Below, one piece after another: positions 1 through 11,749 of a DNA stretch of 64,000 nt (within the stretch, counting starts at the first letter, position 1; each line of letters opens with the position of its first letter). A program made the translations under genes and the position numbers. The notes beneath the pieces are model-generated. The model was not told the DNA's origin. It was given only the letters and a program-made list of their open reading frames with translations, and did not search any database. Where the stretch lies: assembly GCA_019722365.1 (NCBI GenBank), contig JADFUC010001862.1, positions 124,001-188,000 of the forward strand. Reading direction: 5' to 3'. The stretch comes from Lithospermum erythrorhizon (lineage: Eukaryota > Streptophyta > Magnoliopsida > Boraginales > Boraginaceae).

Positions 1-2211
1 TAGTGATATTTATTCACCTGAGGACATGTATTTTTCAACTCCCAAAACACTAGCAATCAGCTAGCTCCAGATTGAGCAAATATTTTAAACATACATGAGG
101 TAAACTTGTTCTTATAAAACTGAGGATCAATGACACAATAAATAAATTCTCCGCGACCTAATATAGGATCCTTTTTAGGCCATTGCCACAATTTTCGAAA
201 AAAAGAGTAACCGAAGATCCTGTTTGACAGGACGTTCCCAAATGAGGCTGTCATAAAGGCATTGAGATTCCTGCAAGATAGACAAAGATAAACCATTACT
301 CCAGATGGATCGAGCAAATGCAGAAACATATTCGGAGTTCCTCCACCAGTCGGTTAAAGAGGTACATTTAAACAAAAGAAGAAAGTTCTATCACATAGAA
401 CTGAAGCCTGGGTCATTCATCAAAATCTCGTACCACGGTCTCCCCCCTCACCCCACCATTTTTTTGTTTAGTCTCAATAAGTTGCATAATCCCTTGAAAA
501 CCATATAATCAATAAGCAACAGACAGACAAGCAGAGAAAGGTTAACAGGTAGTGCTCTGGTAAATCCCACACAATATTACAGCTAGAAATGAAAAGGAAA
601 CCATTCTACACTCCCGACATAAAGTTACTTTAGACTGAAGGCATTTAGTTCAAGTTAGCAACAAGAAAAAATTCCTCCAAATCGTGAGGGCAGGACATCT
701 TTGTTAACTAATCTCATAAGAAATGGTTGATATGGAGTTTACACAAGTGTAACTGTTGAAGCAAAAGAGTTTTCTCATGCAAAAACTGTCACAGCTGCAA
801 GTAAAACTGTGGTTAAAGAATGTGAGAATGAAAGATAGATCAGTAAGGGTCTGCTAGGAGCCCCCCTCTCTCAACATTTAAAAATTAAGCAATCACTCTG
901 CCTATTAACTTGAAATTACTTCAAACTAATGGCATGGAGTCTAAGTTAGCACAAAGACAAAACCCCATGGCTATAACAGCTCATCTATGTAATCCATCTC
1001 GCCATGTTTGCAATCATACTGCGTTTTTCCGAACATATACATTTTTCCACTCCAACATTGAAATCATTGCTGGAAAACTTGGTCAATCTCTATAAGTTGC
1101 ATAATAAGTTGACAACCGCTATGGTCAATGAGAAATAGGCAGACAGAGTGTGACCTAATCAAGTAGGGGGCTGCTAGAATCTTTGGATTTATATTGATTA
1201 AAAAATGTAGAAGGAAAAGCAACAGTGCCTAGGCAGAGTTTGTTGGGCTAAAGTTACCCCCAGCTCAATTATTAGAAGTTTTGACTTGTAAAATCATTAA
1301 GATATTTGATTGTTTAAGTTGAGCTTTTTAAAATCTTTCCACTTAGCAGCAGTGCAGTACCAAACAGAAGCTTCTTCGCACAACAATCATTGTAGAATGT
1401 AGATTCATTCGCACCGTAAGCACAATAACGCCATTATAACAAATCTCATGTGAATCTGCCTCCAATAACAAGAAGGAAAGTATTTTAGGAGGAACAAGCC
1501 ATACGGCCCATACCACTGTTTCCACAGACCCTTACGGTAATATCACTATGTTTTACTAGTTGAGATGAGCTGATTATAAGATATACTGATACAAGACCAC
1601 CATAGCAAAACACTATAAAGTAAACAATTTCCATTAGATGCTGCCTATGACTTCCTATAATTGATGAAATATTCAAATAACTTCAAATTCGGGGCTAATA
1701 GTTTTAGCACTACAAACTAAATTTAAGAAGAAAGAAATAAAGCACTCTTCATTCTTCACAGAAATGATGTCAACTTAAATTGAGCAATTGCACAAGGTTC
1801 TTGTTCTTACATCCAATTTAAGCTCTTCTATATAATAAAATTTTCCCAAATTTATTTTTCAATGTAGATATACAAAGAAAATATCCATTCTTTTTCTGAG
1901 AACCTCTAACAGCGAGGAGCACAATCATTTGTGGCATCGATAAATCCATTCTTTTTCTGACACCAATAACCAAGGTATCTCCTAGTCTCTTGCTAACTAA
2001 TTATCCAATAGGCGCAATTACAAGACTTTCTATAAGCATAAGCCCACAATCAGATAATGCATTACCCCAAAAGAATCCATATTTAGCACCTCTAAACCAA
2101 CTACCAAAACCAATATTTTTCCATCAAAAGAAACGACATAACTAGTAAATCTCACCATTTTTACCACCACAAATAAATGACCTCAATTATGACCACTATA
2201 AATGCAACAGA
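1..2211. other. Flank 3' of the NFD6-like gene, no exon recognised
   Basis: AT-rich sequence with only short open frames, none resembling a protein I know. It lies downstream of the minus-strand NFD6-like gene, so it may hold 3' UTR or alternative terminal exons of that gene, but I cannot place any. It contains an imperfect direct duplication (listed separately). Confidence 0.4.
465..1150. repeat. Imperfect direct duplication, two arms about 0.4-0.6 kb apart
   Basis: The segment near 470-545 (with the shared word ataagttgcataat, then caatgagaaat/caataagcaac and cagacaga) recurs near 1085-1150. A second pair, about 615-670 and 905-960, shares tta/cttcaa..cta..ggcat..agt and aagttagca. The copies differ by substitutions and small indels, so this is an old local duplication with internal rearrangement. 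Confidence 0.45.
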
Positions 2212-3336
2212 TTAAAATACCACAATTATGATACAATGCATATAAATCAAGCAACCCCTCAAACCTTGAGGAACTAATCCCCAGCTCTGAGAATCAATTG
2301 ACAAGCTAGATGTCAATCTCGCCGAAGCTATAGCACTGTGCAACGGCAACATCGTCACCATGCTGCTGAGCTCCACGGGCAACCTATTTTTCACAAAAAT
2401 AGCACCATTCATACGCATACACGAAAACTAGCATAGATACAATGTAGTTCCTCCATCGCAAAGATGGTCTAGTTTTGAATTTTAATAATTGATTTTTGAA
2501 CTCAAACATTTTTTAACATTGTAAAAATATTTAGTAAAAACAAATCCCCAAATATAGTATTTTGATGTATTTTTCGATTAACATAGTAGTTTTAGTTCAG
2601 ATCAAAGTTATTGCATCAATTAAGTCATCAAAGTTTCTTAATTCTGACCATTAAATAAAAAGTTGTTAATTTTGACCATTGATATTTATAAAAGATATAT
2701 AAAAAGATAGCATTTTTAATCTACTTTTCTACTAAGATGACAGTGCCTAAAAGATTGTCACATTTTGAATTTTGATTAGTTGAACTCAAATATTTTCATT
2801 GTGTTGTATACTTTTTTTGCGAAAAATATATCCAAATCTAGCATTTTAAACACATTTTACTACTCCCTTCGTCTCCCTAAAGAGCTGACAACATTTCAAT
2901 TCTAAGATTTTTGTGTTTTATAATATTTTATGAAAAATATATCAATAAAAAATACATTTCAAATTCTTTCCATTAATATATTTTTCATCAAATATTATAA
3001 AATATTATAAATTATTATAAAGGGAGTACAGTAAAAAATTATAAATATTATAAAATATTTTTCAAAGTTTTATGTGTCAATGAATACAGTAAAAAAATTG
3101 GTATAAAGGGAGTACTTCAGCAAAAATATGTTAATTTTAAGCAATAAAAATGAAAGTGGACAATGGTTTTGGGACAGAAGTAATATTTACCTAGAGAGGC
3201 GAGGATGAGAGGATGGTGATGTGGATTTGAGGAAGGGGGTTTCGGGGGAAAATGAGGGAGATTTCTTGTTCAGTTTTATTGAGAAATTATGTAATCGTGA
3301 AGAAATTCTGGAAATAATTCTTGTTGAACAAGCCAT
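2212..3336 (-). CDS. NFD6: NFD6/NOXY2-like mitochondrial small protein (two coding exons)
   Basis: Exon 1 runs 3336 to 3191: ATG, then a basic, Ser-rich, acid-poor N-terminus of 48 codons typical of a mitochondrial presequence, ending AG|gtaaat. Exon 2 starts at 2383 after an ...atag acceptor, restoring an Arg codon. It encodes LPVELSSMVTMLPLHSA followed by ASARLTSSLS and a SQSWGLVPQG end, the conserved core of the plant NUCLEAR FUSION DEFECTIVE 6 / NONRESPONDING TO OXYLIPINS 2 family. These are roughly 90-110 aa mitochondrial proteins; Arabidopsis NFD6 was found through defects in polar nuclear fusion. Reading through gives a stop at 2212 and 105 aa. A donor-like CAAG|gttt at 2264 offers a spliced alternative with an unseen last exon, as is common in this family. 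Intron 1 (2384-3190) is filled by MITEs. Family assignment is good; the exact 3' structure is open. Confidence 0.65.
2460..2860 (-). mobile_element. Degenerate MITE copies, reverse orientation, in NFD6-like intron
   Basis: Read on the minus strand, 2460-2660 matches the internal sequence of the MITEs at 38.9, 45.3 and 47.5 kb: tcaaa-ttaacaa, atcaaaattata-like, then a tattttgatatattttt-like stretch and an aaatatt-rich tail. A second partial unit follows at about 2700-2860. No coding capacity is seen, as expected of a non-autonomous element. Confidence 0.55.
2861..3114. mobile_element. Stowaway-like MITE with tactccctt termini
   Basis: The left end reads tactcccttcgtctccct, a Stowaway (Tc1/mariner) type terminus. 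The inverted counterpart aagggagta occurs at about 3020-3028 and again at 3106-3113, so either the element was extended or a second partial copy sits beside it. The interior is AT-rich and largely made of att/aat palindromic runs. It lies in the intron of the NFD6-like gene. Confidence 0.65.
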
Positions 3337-3779
3337 TACTAAGGTTGAAGGAATGAAGAAAGTGGACAAGGTTTTTGGGATTGTGAGATTCGGAGGGTTT
3401 AAGAAATGATTATTAGGCTGTGAGAGAGTGACGACGTACCATGTCGATGCAAGAACACTATACACACACCAAAACAAGAAATCTAAGTATTAATGAAATT
3501 ACTGCTTACCCTTTCGGTTCTCAAAGAAACACGCCAGTTCAGAACAAAACAAGTCGAACTACATTTCATACTTATAAAGATAACAATGAAGTTTTTTATA
3601 TGCTAATTGGACAACAAACTAATTTGTTAAGAAGAAATGTGCTGTGTTTTATTACATGCTTCTACATTTATAAGCCATTTACTTTACGTTTATGTTAAAA
3701 CTAAATATCAAGATAATTCGTCAGTAAGCCAGAATCATTCTATTAACTTGTTTTTGCTTTTCATATAAACACATTCTAT

Positions 3780-4060
3780 AAAAAATGAATTAAATAATTA
3801 ATCATATTTAAAGAAAATACAAATTAATTACATAAGAATGAATTTGTAAATTAATTACATAAAAATAAATTAAATAATTAATTATATAAGAGTGAATTAA
3901 ATAATTAATTACACAAAAATGAATTAAATAATTAATTACATAAAAATAAATTATATAATTAATTACAATGCATTAAATAATTAATTACATAAAAATAAAT
4001 TATATAATTAATTACATAAAAATCGCATTAAATAATTAATTTACAAGCAATGAATTAATT
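3780..4060. repeat. AT-rich minisatellite, attaattacataaaaat-type unit
   Basis: About eight or nine imperfect units of roughly 25-32 bp built from taattacataaaaat and gaattaaataa. Units vary in length and several lack the central part. A related array in the same orientation lies at 18.08-18.30 kb, on the far side of the transposon block. Confidence 0.8.
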
Positions 4061-4069
4061 AATGATGAA

Positions 4070-5790
4070 AATGGCTAAATGCTATTGCCCGGCTAACTTG
4101 ATATTCCGCCGACGCCGTGGTTCGCCTCGTAATGCCAAGGCTAACAATTGATTCTTTTCTTTTTATATTGAATTTCAACCTCGAGCCAAAGATTCTGCCC
4201 ATTTTTCCAATACAATGCAATCGAGGGATAGATGATCAATGCCGATCACGCTGGTAGCCTACAATTAAAATTTGACAAATTAGCATACAATATGTAAACG
4301 GCGATTCTCTTAATTTGAGTAGATATGATCTTACCAAAGATAAACGATTCCTCCATCAACGCTTCCCAAAACCAAGTGTTTCGTCAAGCGTCCCTCGATC
4401 CAAGATACTTAAGACTGCTTGTTCCCGCAACGCCGCAAAATGCCTCAAAATATGACATATCAGACGCGGTAGCCACTTACATGTCCACATTCTAGCAATG
4501 TCATCCATTTATCTACGTGAGCCGGCCCAGAGCGAGATAGTCTGAGAACGGGTCACAACATCGGAAACTATCTCAAAATCCGCCTCGAAGTCATGGGTCG
4601 CAAAAAAGAAGACGTGAGCCACCATCATCATTCCCGTGAATTCCGCTAACGCCATCGCCAAAGTTTCAGCTACCATCTCCACGCGCACATTGGTAAATTT
4701 TCAATATAAGTGGAGCATATAATGAGGAATTGGCTCGCATAAATAGAACTCAGTGGTAATGTCCGCGAGTGGGCGCTTACTAAATCTCACGGGCAGGGGA
4801 CATTCAAGTAGCGATGACAGGTATTCTGGTGTCCTGTGACGCATTGACCACCAGATGCGTCGGGTTGAAATACTCATCGGCTACCCCGCGATTTAACCCA
4901 CTTCGCAACACGCCCTACAATCTCTTTTCCTAGAGATTGTTTATAACCACAAATTTCACTTTCTCAAAAGCGGACGCCATTCAACCTTGGCTTTATTTGA
5001 TTTACTCTCGGCCTGCCTCGACTGGGCGCCTAATGTCGGGATGCCTGGGTTTAGACGATAATCATGTGACATTCTGTGAATAGCTAGGGCTTTCAAGCAA
5101 ATCTGGCCGCTGGGAGAGCCTTTATCGCATCGGTAATCGGCCTATTTTTTCCGCCACCCTCGCTATAACCCCTGGAAACTCTATGTACAACTTCTTTGCC
5201 AATACTGCATGCCAACAAGAGGAATGCTAATCCCTCGATGGATGTACCGTAGTACATGGGCACACGGTAGACCATGTGTTCGCCGAATGTAACAAACTTG
5301 GCCAACTTTGGGAATCTCGAATTCTCCTCATACATTTTCCAATTCTCGCTGACAGATGAAAAGCTTTCATTGATATTTTCCGACGAGGTTCCCCGAAAAA
5401 GGTTAAATAAGGCAATATTGTTAACTGGATCCTAGTTCCACTATACTTACACTTTTTTTATGTCGTAAATTTGACCATGACTTTATGAAGGTATGAAATA
5501 TGGTGTCGAACGGATAGTTTCATTATTTCAAGCTCCTGCTTGGACTGCTGGGATGCTCCCTTCGACTCGAAATTTGTATAATTTAGTGACATGTCATTGA
5601 ACTATATTTGTTAATTATTTTTATATTGAAATAACATAATTGCCAAGGTATAACGGCCAAGGAAGTAACAATGACGTGACAATCGAGGATATTCTCACTG
5701 TAGCGGAGGATCCAAGGCTGCTTCTCGCAATAATCGATCAATCCAAAGCACCGCGGTACTCAAATGTTACATGTTCCCATCTTTCCTCCC
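4070..5790 (-). mobile_element. Mutator-like element (MULE), C-terminal part, decayed
   Basis: This stretch has higher GC content than its flanks and no long open frame. On the minus strand, about 5310-5218, one frame reads C-Y-I-R-R-T-HGLPCAH followed by a short spacer and SIPL. That is the SWIM-like zinc motif (CxC...CxH type, here with the second Cys of the first pair replaced by Ile) seen near the C-terminus of plant MULE/FAR1-related transposases. Stops and frame changes occur on both sides. The other half of the element seems to lie at 14.42-15 kb, separated by the inserted gypsy element. A plus-strand open stretch at 5640-5760 is unexplained. Confidence 0.5.
5218..5340 (-). pseudogene. 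MULE transposase SWIM-motif fragment
   Basis: The frame contains RRTHGLPCAHVLRYIHRG and then IPLV, closely following the pattern of MULE C-termini (THGLPCAHE...PIPL). The neighbouring frame is open for longer (5093-5335), but it is a shadow and matches nothing I know. The first zinc-ligand pair appears damaged, so the protein would not be functional. Confidence 0.55.
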
Positions 5791-8422
5791 ATTCCCTAAA
5801 TTTTATTGTGCTGGGTAGACACAACCTGCTAAAAAAAAAAAAAAAAAAAATTTATTTTTCAGTCAAGGTGGACCTTATGTGATAATTTTTTCACACTATG
5901 TTTATTTCGTAAAAATTTTTGAGCCAAATTTCATTTATAATTTAGCAGCGTTTTGCCATAGAAGAATTTATCTTTTGAATCGGGTTCGTGGAGATTTAAG
6001 CAATGAGCAAATGAGACTGTCCGAAACCTAACGACTCGATTTTTTTTATAAATATCTGGCAGTCTTTATCTCCACATCATAAAACCAAGTCATCATCTTC
6101 ATCTTGTTCCATTTTTGGCCGAAATATTCACCTCCTTAAAAATTTCTCTATTTCCATTTCTTCGATTGTCGCCAAACTCAAGACTCCAATAGAATATTGT
6201 TCTCTCCTATCATTCTCTTCGAAGTTACAAGAAATTTCAAGTCTTTCGAGATACTTCTTGGGTTTGACATAGTTGACTTTAGTTGACTTTTTTCATAATT
6301 GAATTTTATGATAAATCTTAGTTGGTTATGGGTTCTCGCGACGTATTCGGTCATTTAATCTCGTGATTTGCAGATCGTCATGACGCATGGCCAGCCGACT
6401 TTGCGCTTTCTGGCCGACTCTTTATATGGATATTTTTATAAGACTTGTGTAGAGGTTATATCGACCTTATTATAGTTGCAGCAGGACAAGAATCGTGATT
6501 TAAAATCGACAGCGGCGTTATGTCAGTGCTGTAAATCTAAGTCAATTATAATTGATATTTCTGAAAGATGTATCGTTAATTACGGACTACGAATAGTTAG
6601 AATAACTTATGTTTCCATTTGTAAATGCAGTTGATAAGACGGAATTTAGCGGCAATCGACAATAAGGTCCGACGGGATTATAATTGATAGTTTATCCGTC
6701 ATGCTAGACCAAGTAGATAGTTCCCCAAGAGTCAAGGCGATTCTGTAACGCCTATGATATGTGAGTAGGTCTTGATTATACTTTCTCGGTGTCATGAGCG
6801 ACGCGAGTATGCCATCTTCGATTGTCTTTTCGCTAAGGTTTTCATAGAAGCAAATAGAAAGTAGTACTTATCTCACTGCAAGTTACTTTACGTACTTACC
6901 TTGATCGTGATACATGTTATCAGTGGTGTGATTACGTGGAGAATGATGTACATGCTATCAGGTTACGACATGAACGATATACTTGTAATTGTCATGCGAC
7001 AAGCATGTGGCGCTCGAAGATCGCTGGAGGTAAAGAATAAATAACCCCCAACTTATATTCTGACTCCGTGGCCTCACTAAGACTATTATATTATGTGGCC
7101 TCAGCCGGCACTTTGATATGTTTACGGGCTCACGGGCGATCAAGTGACGATTTAATAGTCGATGTTTTAGCTATGCGCTGTAATACCTGCTTTGTGGGCA
7201 GAGAAGCAGTTCAAGCATGCATTTAGCCTGAGGCGACTCGAGTATCGGCGAATTCTATACTGATTACTAGATTGGGGTGACTCCTCCTTCCTCATAGATA
7301 CGTGTGGACGCCATTGGCCCCATAGTACGGCATAACACATGGCTCAGCCTCATACTTCCTAAGATAAAGAATGCATGACCTCTCGCTTTGACGCTTGGCT
7401 GCTACAAGATCGTCGACGTGGCCCTATACTTCAAGATAAATACATGTCTGGGCCTTATACTTCTAAGATAAGAAAATGTACGAGTCTTTGATCACTTTCA
7501 CAAGGCCAAGACGTCGATGGCCCATACTACTAAGATAATAAGGCTACAAGCGCCTTATACTTGTGTATACGCGTGCCTTATACTTTGTGTATAAGTGCGG
7601 TTTTGGCCTTATAACGCGTGATAAGCTGGGTGATTATTGATTAGTCCATTCCCGCAGTAGACTGGACGAGTATACGCGCATTGTAGGATGGTATACCGCG
7701 ATACGGCAGATATGAGGTTCACGACTAAGAGTTTTAGTCGTCATGAGTCTATTGATTTCTTTCTCAAATTAAGTGTCACGAACCTTCTATTATATCTTCA
7801 TGTATTATGTCCGAGATTTCCCGCTAATTACGTTGTATGACCTTTTAGTAGTCCCGATATATGTATTTTATTCATATTTGACTATTATATTATTGACACT
7901 CTTTCCGCATGCAAAAGCTTCACTGCAGCAGTTTCACTAGTTCTCGCGCCATAATCTTTTTCGCATCACAAGATTTCATTCGCGCTGCCGATGACGCCGC
8001 TGAAAGCCAAGAGGTTGCTTGGTAGTTTTTGTTCCGAAAAGGCTAAAGTAGCATCGCAAAGGCAAGTAGATCTCACAGCCTAATTGGCGTTGTCAATCGC
8101 TTTTGATTGCTATTTTTCCTTTTAAAACTTTAGCCTTTGCCGGCCGCTGTCATTTGCATTCGTGATACGCATTTATCATTCGGCTGTGGTTTCGCTTCTG
8201 CATTACTTTATTTTGGGTTACGTTGTGTATATTTACGTGTCGGGTCGCTTCGATATCGCTCGACGGATTATAAATTTTAAAAACCTGCTTTTGATTGGGA
8301 AACTTAATCAGATCACATTTTTGGATGAAACGAATTATTTAAACCGAGTCGTCCATCTGCTCAGCGACTCGTGTTCGATTTAATGACTCTCACTGCATAA
8401 GCCGAATTCGGGCGGTCAAGCA
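5790..8422 (+). repeat. 5' long terminal repeat of the gypsy element
   Basis: This aligns along its length with 11750-14420. The left boundary is approximate: similarity starts at aaattttatt just before the A-tract, and a TG start is visible only in the other copy. The right boundary is at ...caagca, followed by tttggcatcg, a possible decayed primer-binding site resembling the tggcgccg start complementary to tRNA-Asp. That identity is a guess. Confidence 0.75.
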
Positions 8423-10560
8423 ATTTTGGCATCGTGAGTTTAGGTTTCGGGACATTGGGGTGGTCACAGGCCTACTTGTTTTTCTTTGAGTCGGCGAGAA
8501 AGGGTGTCTTTTTGTATAAGTCTCATTTTTCTTTGTCATGTAGATCAAGCCGAGGATGCCACCTAGAAACATGGGCGAAAGTAATGGTGAAAGCGCTCTG
8601 CAAAAAATGGTTGGTGCCGAAATGGTGGTATACTGGCTGATTTAGTACAGCTGACCAACCAGGTCCTGAGGCGCAAGCTTCTTCCGAGCACGCTGAGAGC
8701 CAGGTAGACCTCGTAGAGAGCGCGAATGCTCGTGCCGTCGAGCAACAGTTGTCAATTCCTGCATGTTTGCCTGACCGGGCCAAGCAGGGATCCACCGGTT
8801 GTGGGATTCGCCGAGCAAAGCATCGAGTTCATCCGGGATATGTAAGACTATTTTTGAGCTGGCTGGATTGCGGCGGCAAGTAAGTTTTACTTATAGACTT
8901 CACAGGCGCCCGCTGACGGAATCTGACATGCCTCCGATCAAGCGAGAGGAGGTTCATGTTTTCCTCGGGAGCGATTTGTCAGCCTTCCTGAGAATTATTG
9001 CCGGGAGACCCGCCATGGCGGCCTCTGGGAGGCAGAAACACTCGCTGGACACAGGTCTGAGGCCGAGCAATGCAGAGGCCTAAATGATTTCACAGGCCGA
9101 TACTTCCCGATGTTTATCCTAAGTAGAAAGTAAGAGGATCACTAGATCTGCGGACGGATCGACGCGAGACACGCCACCGTATCTCACCGAATGAGTTACC
9201 AGCCTATGCCTTTATGAATGCACCAAGACGGAAACGAGTTACAGCAGCCTGGGAGGCGAAAATGGATCGGCGTGAGCCGACTGACTTTCTTCCTGTGAGG
9301 CCTTCTAAAATTTCTGTGAGGCCTGCAGGAGGACGGACCAAACAGAGTCGCTCCGCAGAGTCACTTCAGTGTTCATACCGCCTCGAAAGTTATTCCAATC
9401 GCTTCCTTCACATCAAGGCCACGATCCGGGCGGGTTCAGAGTAGTCTTCTCCGGGGTTCGTAGCCAGCCGTTACCGTCATGTCGACAAGCACAAAGTGCG
9501 ATCGCCGAGAGGCGTGTCATATGTTATCACAGGCCTGTGACATTCAAGCAAGGATCATTCCCCAGCTGTTGTAGAGAGAGTGCTTAGTACGCCAAATAAT
9601 TCGCTCAGCTTTGTCGTGAGGCGGTTATCGTGGAGTCGCGGTTGATTCAAAGGCCGCAACAGATATGGAGTCAGTAGACTGGGAGTGAGCCGCTTACTGG
9701 GTAAAAGAATTTAGCTGAAATGGCCGAGGCCGATTCATGCCGCATTCATCAGAGGCTCAGATACTCTGCAGTGGTGATGTACATTATTCTCAAAGGGAGC
9801 ACAGGCTGTGTGCTTGCTTGACTGGGCTACGATTTTGCTTTCGGTTTATTTTCCGCTTTATCCAGATGCTGTGTGCCTTGCCTGCTCCACATGAGATTAT
9901 GACACCTCGTAGGAGGCCGCTCGCGTTAGATCGGGTATATGTGAGATCGTCCTTTTCGATTGTTGTGGTCGCTTGTTGGGTTCTGCTGACATCATTTGCT
10001 TTTCTGATTTGACTCATTTCGTATGGATTGGTTGGGAAACATCATGCCGTTATTGATTGCTACCTAAAAGAGATTACTAGGGGTTCGTGATGACCGTATA
10101 TCCGATTCAAGGGAGACAAAGATTTTAAGCCTCGAAGCTGTGTCGCCACTGTGAGGTCACCTGTAAGTAAGGCTGATTCTCGGGATATGTGGGTTGATTT
10201 GAGTGTGTGGAAGAGAAATGCATCGAAGATGCTAAGTGGGTTGCTAGAGAGCCTGGGCCGGACAAGTTTTTCCCCGAGGACTTGACGGATTTCCGCCTTT
10301 AACGGGAGATCGATCATATTGAGGTTACTCCGGTACGACACCAATTTCTCTTCCACCGTGACAGATGGCTCCGCCTCGAAAGTTGGGTACGACCGCGGAC
10401 TCGGGCCACAGGAATTGCCGACACGCGGATCTTAATGCATCGAGCTGTATCTCCGCGCATCAAATATTGCCAGGAAAAGTATGATGGTTCCAGGTCGCCA
10501 GACGACTACGCATACTATCAGTGACTATTAAGAACCGAGCACCATTGCCCAAAATCACGA
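8423..10560 (+). pseudogene. Decayed gag/protease region of the gypsy element
   Basis: GC-richer than the LTRs, with no frame open beyond about 95 codons and no recognisable zinc knuckle or protease active site. I assign it to gag and the start of pol only by position between the 5' LTR and reverse transcriptase. Confidence 0.35.
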
Positions 10561-10587
10561 CATTTACTTGATCACCAAGGATGCCAT

Positions 10588-10740
10588 GTGTTCTCGAAGA
10601 TTGATTTGGCGACCGTTATCATCGCCGAGGATCAAAGGGAGGATATTCAAATCTCGCTTCCGACCAAGTATGGACATTATGAGTTTATAGTGATGCTATT
10701 TGATTGGCTAAATGCACCGGCATTTATGGATTTGATTTAA
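10588..10740 (+). pseudogene. Ty3/gypsy reverse transcriptase fragment
   Basis: One frame reads VFSKIDL, then a degraded stretch, then KYGHYEFIVM and LNAPAFMDLI before a stop. This follows the gypsy reverse transcriptase pattern FSKIDLRSGYHQ...YGHYEFLVMPFGLTNAPA.FMDLM. The YxDD active-site segment expected next is not recoverable. Part of the fingers motif is also lost. It is certainly a retroelement polymerase and certainly broken. Confidence 0.8.
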
Positions 10741-11039
10741 CCTAGTATTTCGAGAGTATTTGACGAAGCTCAGGCGGCCTTTATCATGAGCTTTATATAT
10801 TCCGCAGGGAGAAATACAGCATTTGCATTGTTTGGGACTTAGACAAAGACCATTGTATGCCAAGTTTTCAAATGTGAGTTCTCGTTGGCGGAAGTGCAAT
10901 TCCCCAAGTACGTTATTTCCGGGCGAGGGCATTTTGCCGATCCACGTAAGTGAGGCCGTGAACACCGTGTCGGCCCCCACCAGCCAGCGATCGGCGCAGG
11001 AGCTTTCGCTACCGCGTTGCGCAGATTCATCATGACTTT

Positions 11040-11490
11040 CGATCACGACCGTGCTGACCCTAAAAGGGCCCTGCTTATTCGATGATGATCATGGTGACCG
11101 CCAGATACTTAAAGTAGTTGACTGCCCAAAGGCTGGGCGAACTGGTTCTGGTGGCTAATGATTTATAAGTAGGATGCCGTGATCGTGATCAAGCGTTTCG
11201 ATGTAGAATGGGAAGGTGATTGCCTATGCTTCCTTTACAGTTGAGAAATCACGAAGAACTATCCCACCCATGATTTCGAAATAATGGCTTATAGTCGCCA
11301 AGGCCAAGTTATGAGACATTATCCGCATAGGTTAAATGCCGATTTTTGTATCGATCACAAGAGTTTGTACATCTTCCGACGCAGAGATTTGAATTTGAGG
11401 CAGAGGAGGTGGATGAGTTCATCAAAGGATTATGACTCTGACTATTCAGCATCACCTGCAGGCAAACGTAGCCGACGCACCAGGTAAAGG
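11040..11490 (+). pseudogene. Ty3/gypsy RNase H fragment
   Basis: Across shifting frames it reads AYAS...LRNHEE-like near 11220-11255, then DHKSL, IFRRRDLNLRQRRWM and KDYDSDYS near 11358-11450. This corresponds to the family pattern YASRQL...HEENYPTHDLE, TDHKSLKYIF, DLNLRQRRWMEFLKDYD. It follows the reverse transcriptase in the expected order. Nothing like an integrase (HHCC or DDE) follows before the 3' LTR, pointing to an internal deletion. Confidence 0.8.
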
Positions 11491-11749
11491 GAAACATCCA
11501 TTTAAACAAATTGAGTCAGTTTTGATGTCGCAGAAGGACGGGGAGATTTTCATACGAGTTCGACCAAAGGCTTGTGGATCTAATCTTAGAATTTCAAGCA
11601 ATGGTATTTAGACCGCAGTCGCCGCAGGATGGGTGGCTGGCCGTCGTATTTCACTGGGCTGACAGAAATGAGTTAAGACGCTTTTATTTTGTGCGATATT
11701 TGATTTTGTTTTATTATATTGCTCGCTGGACACAGGTTGTTAATTTTGG

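Noticed and set aside
3221..3409. Plus-strand frame with acidic/Lys-rich peptide near 3.2-3.4 kb
   Set aside because: It is antisense to exon 1 of the NFD6-like gene, whose splice site and family match fit better.
3780..4060. CRISPR-like or centromeric array
   Set aside because: Units are AT-rich, irregular and short. This is a local minisatellite.
5093..5335. 80-codon minus-strand frame over the MULE SWIM motif
   Set aside because: It is the shifted frame of HGLPCAH; the conserved motif is read in the other frame.
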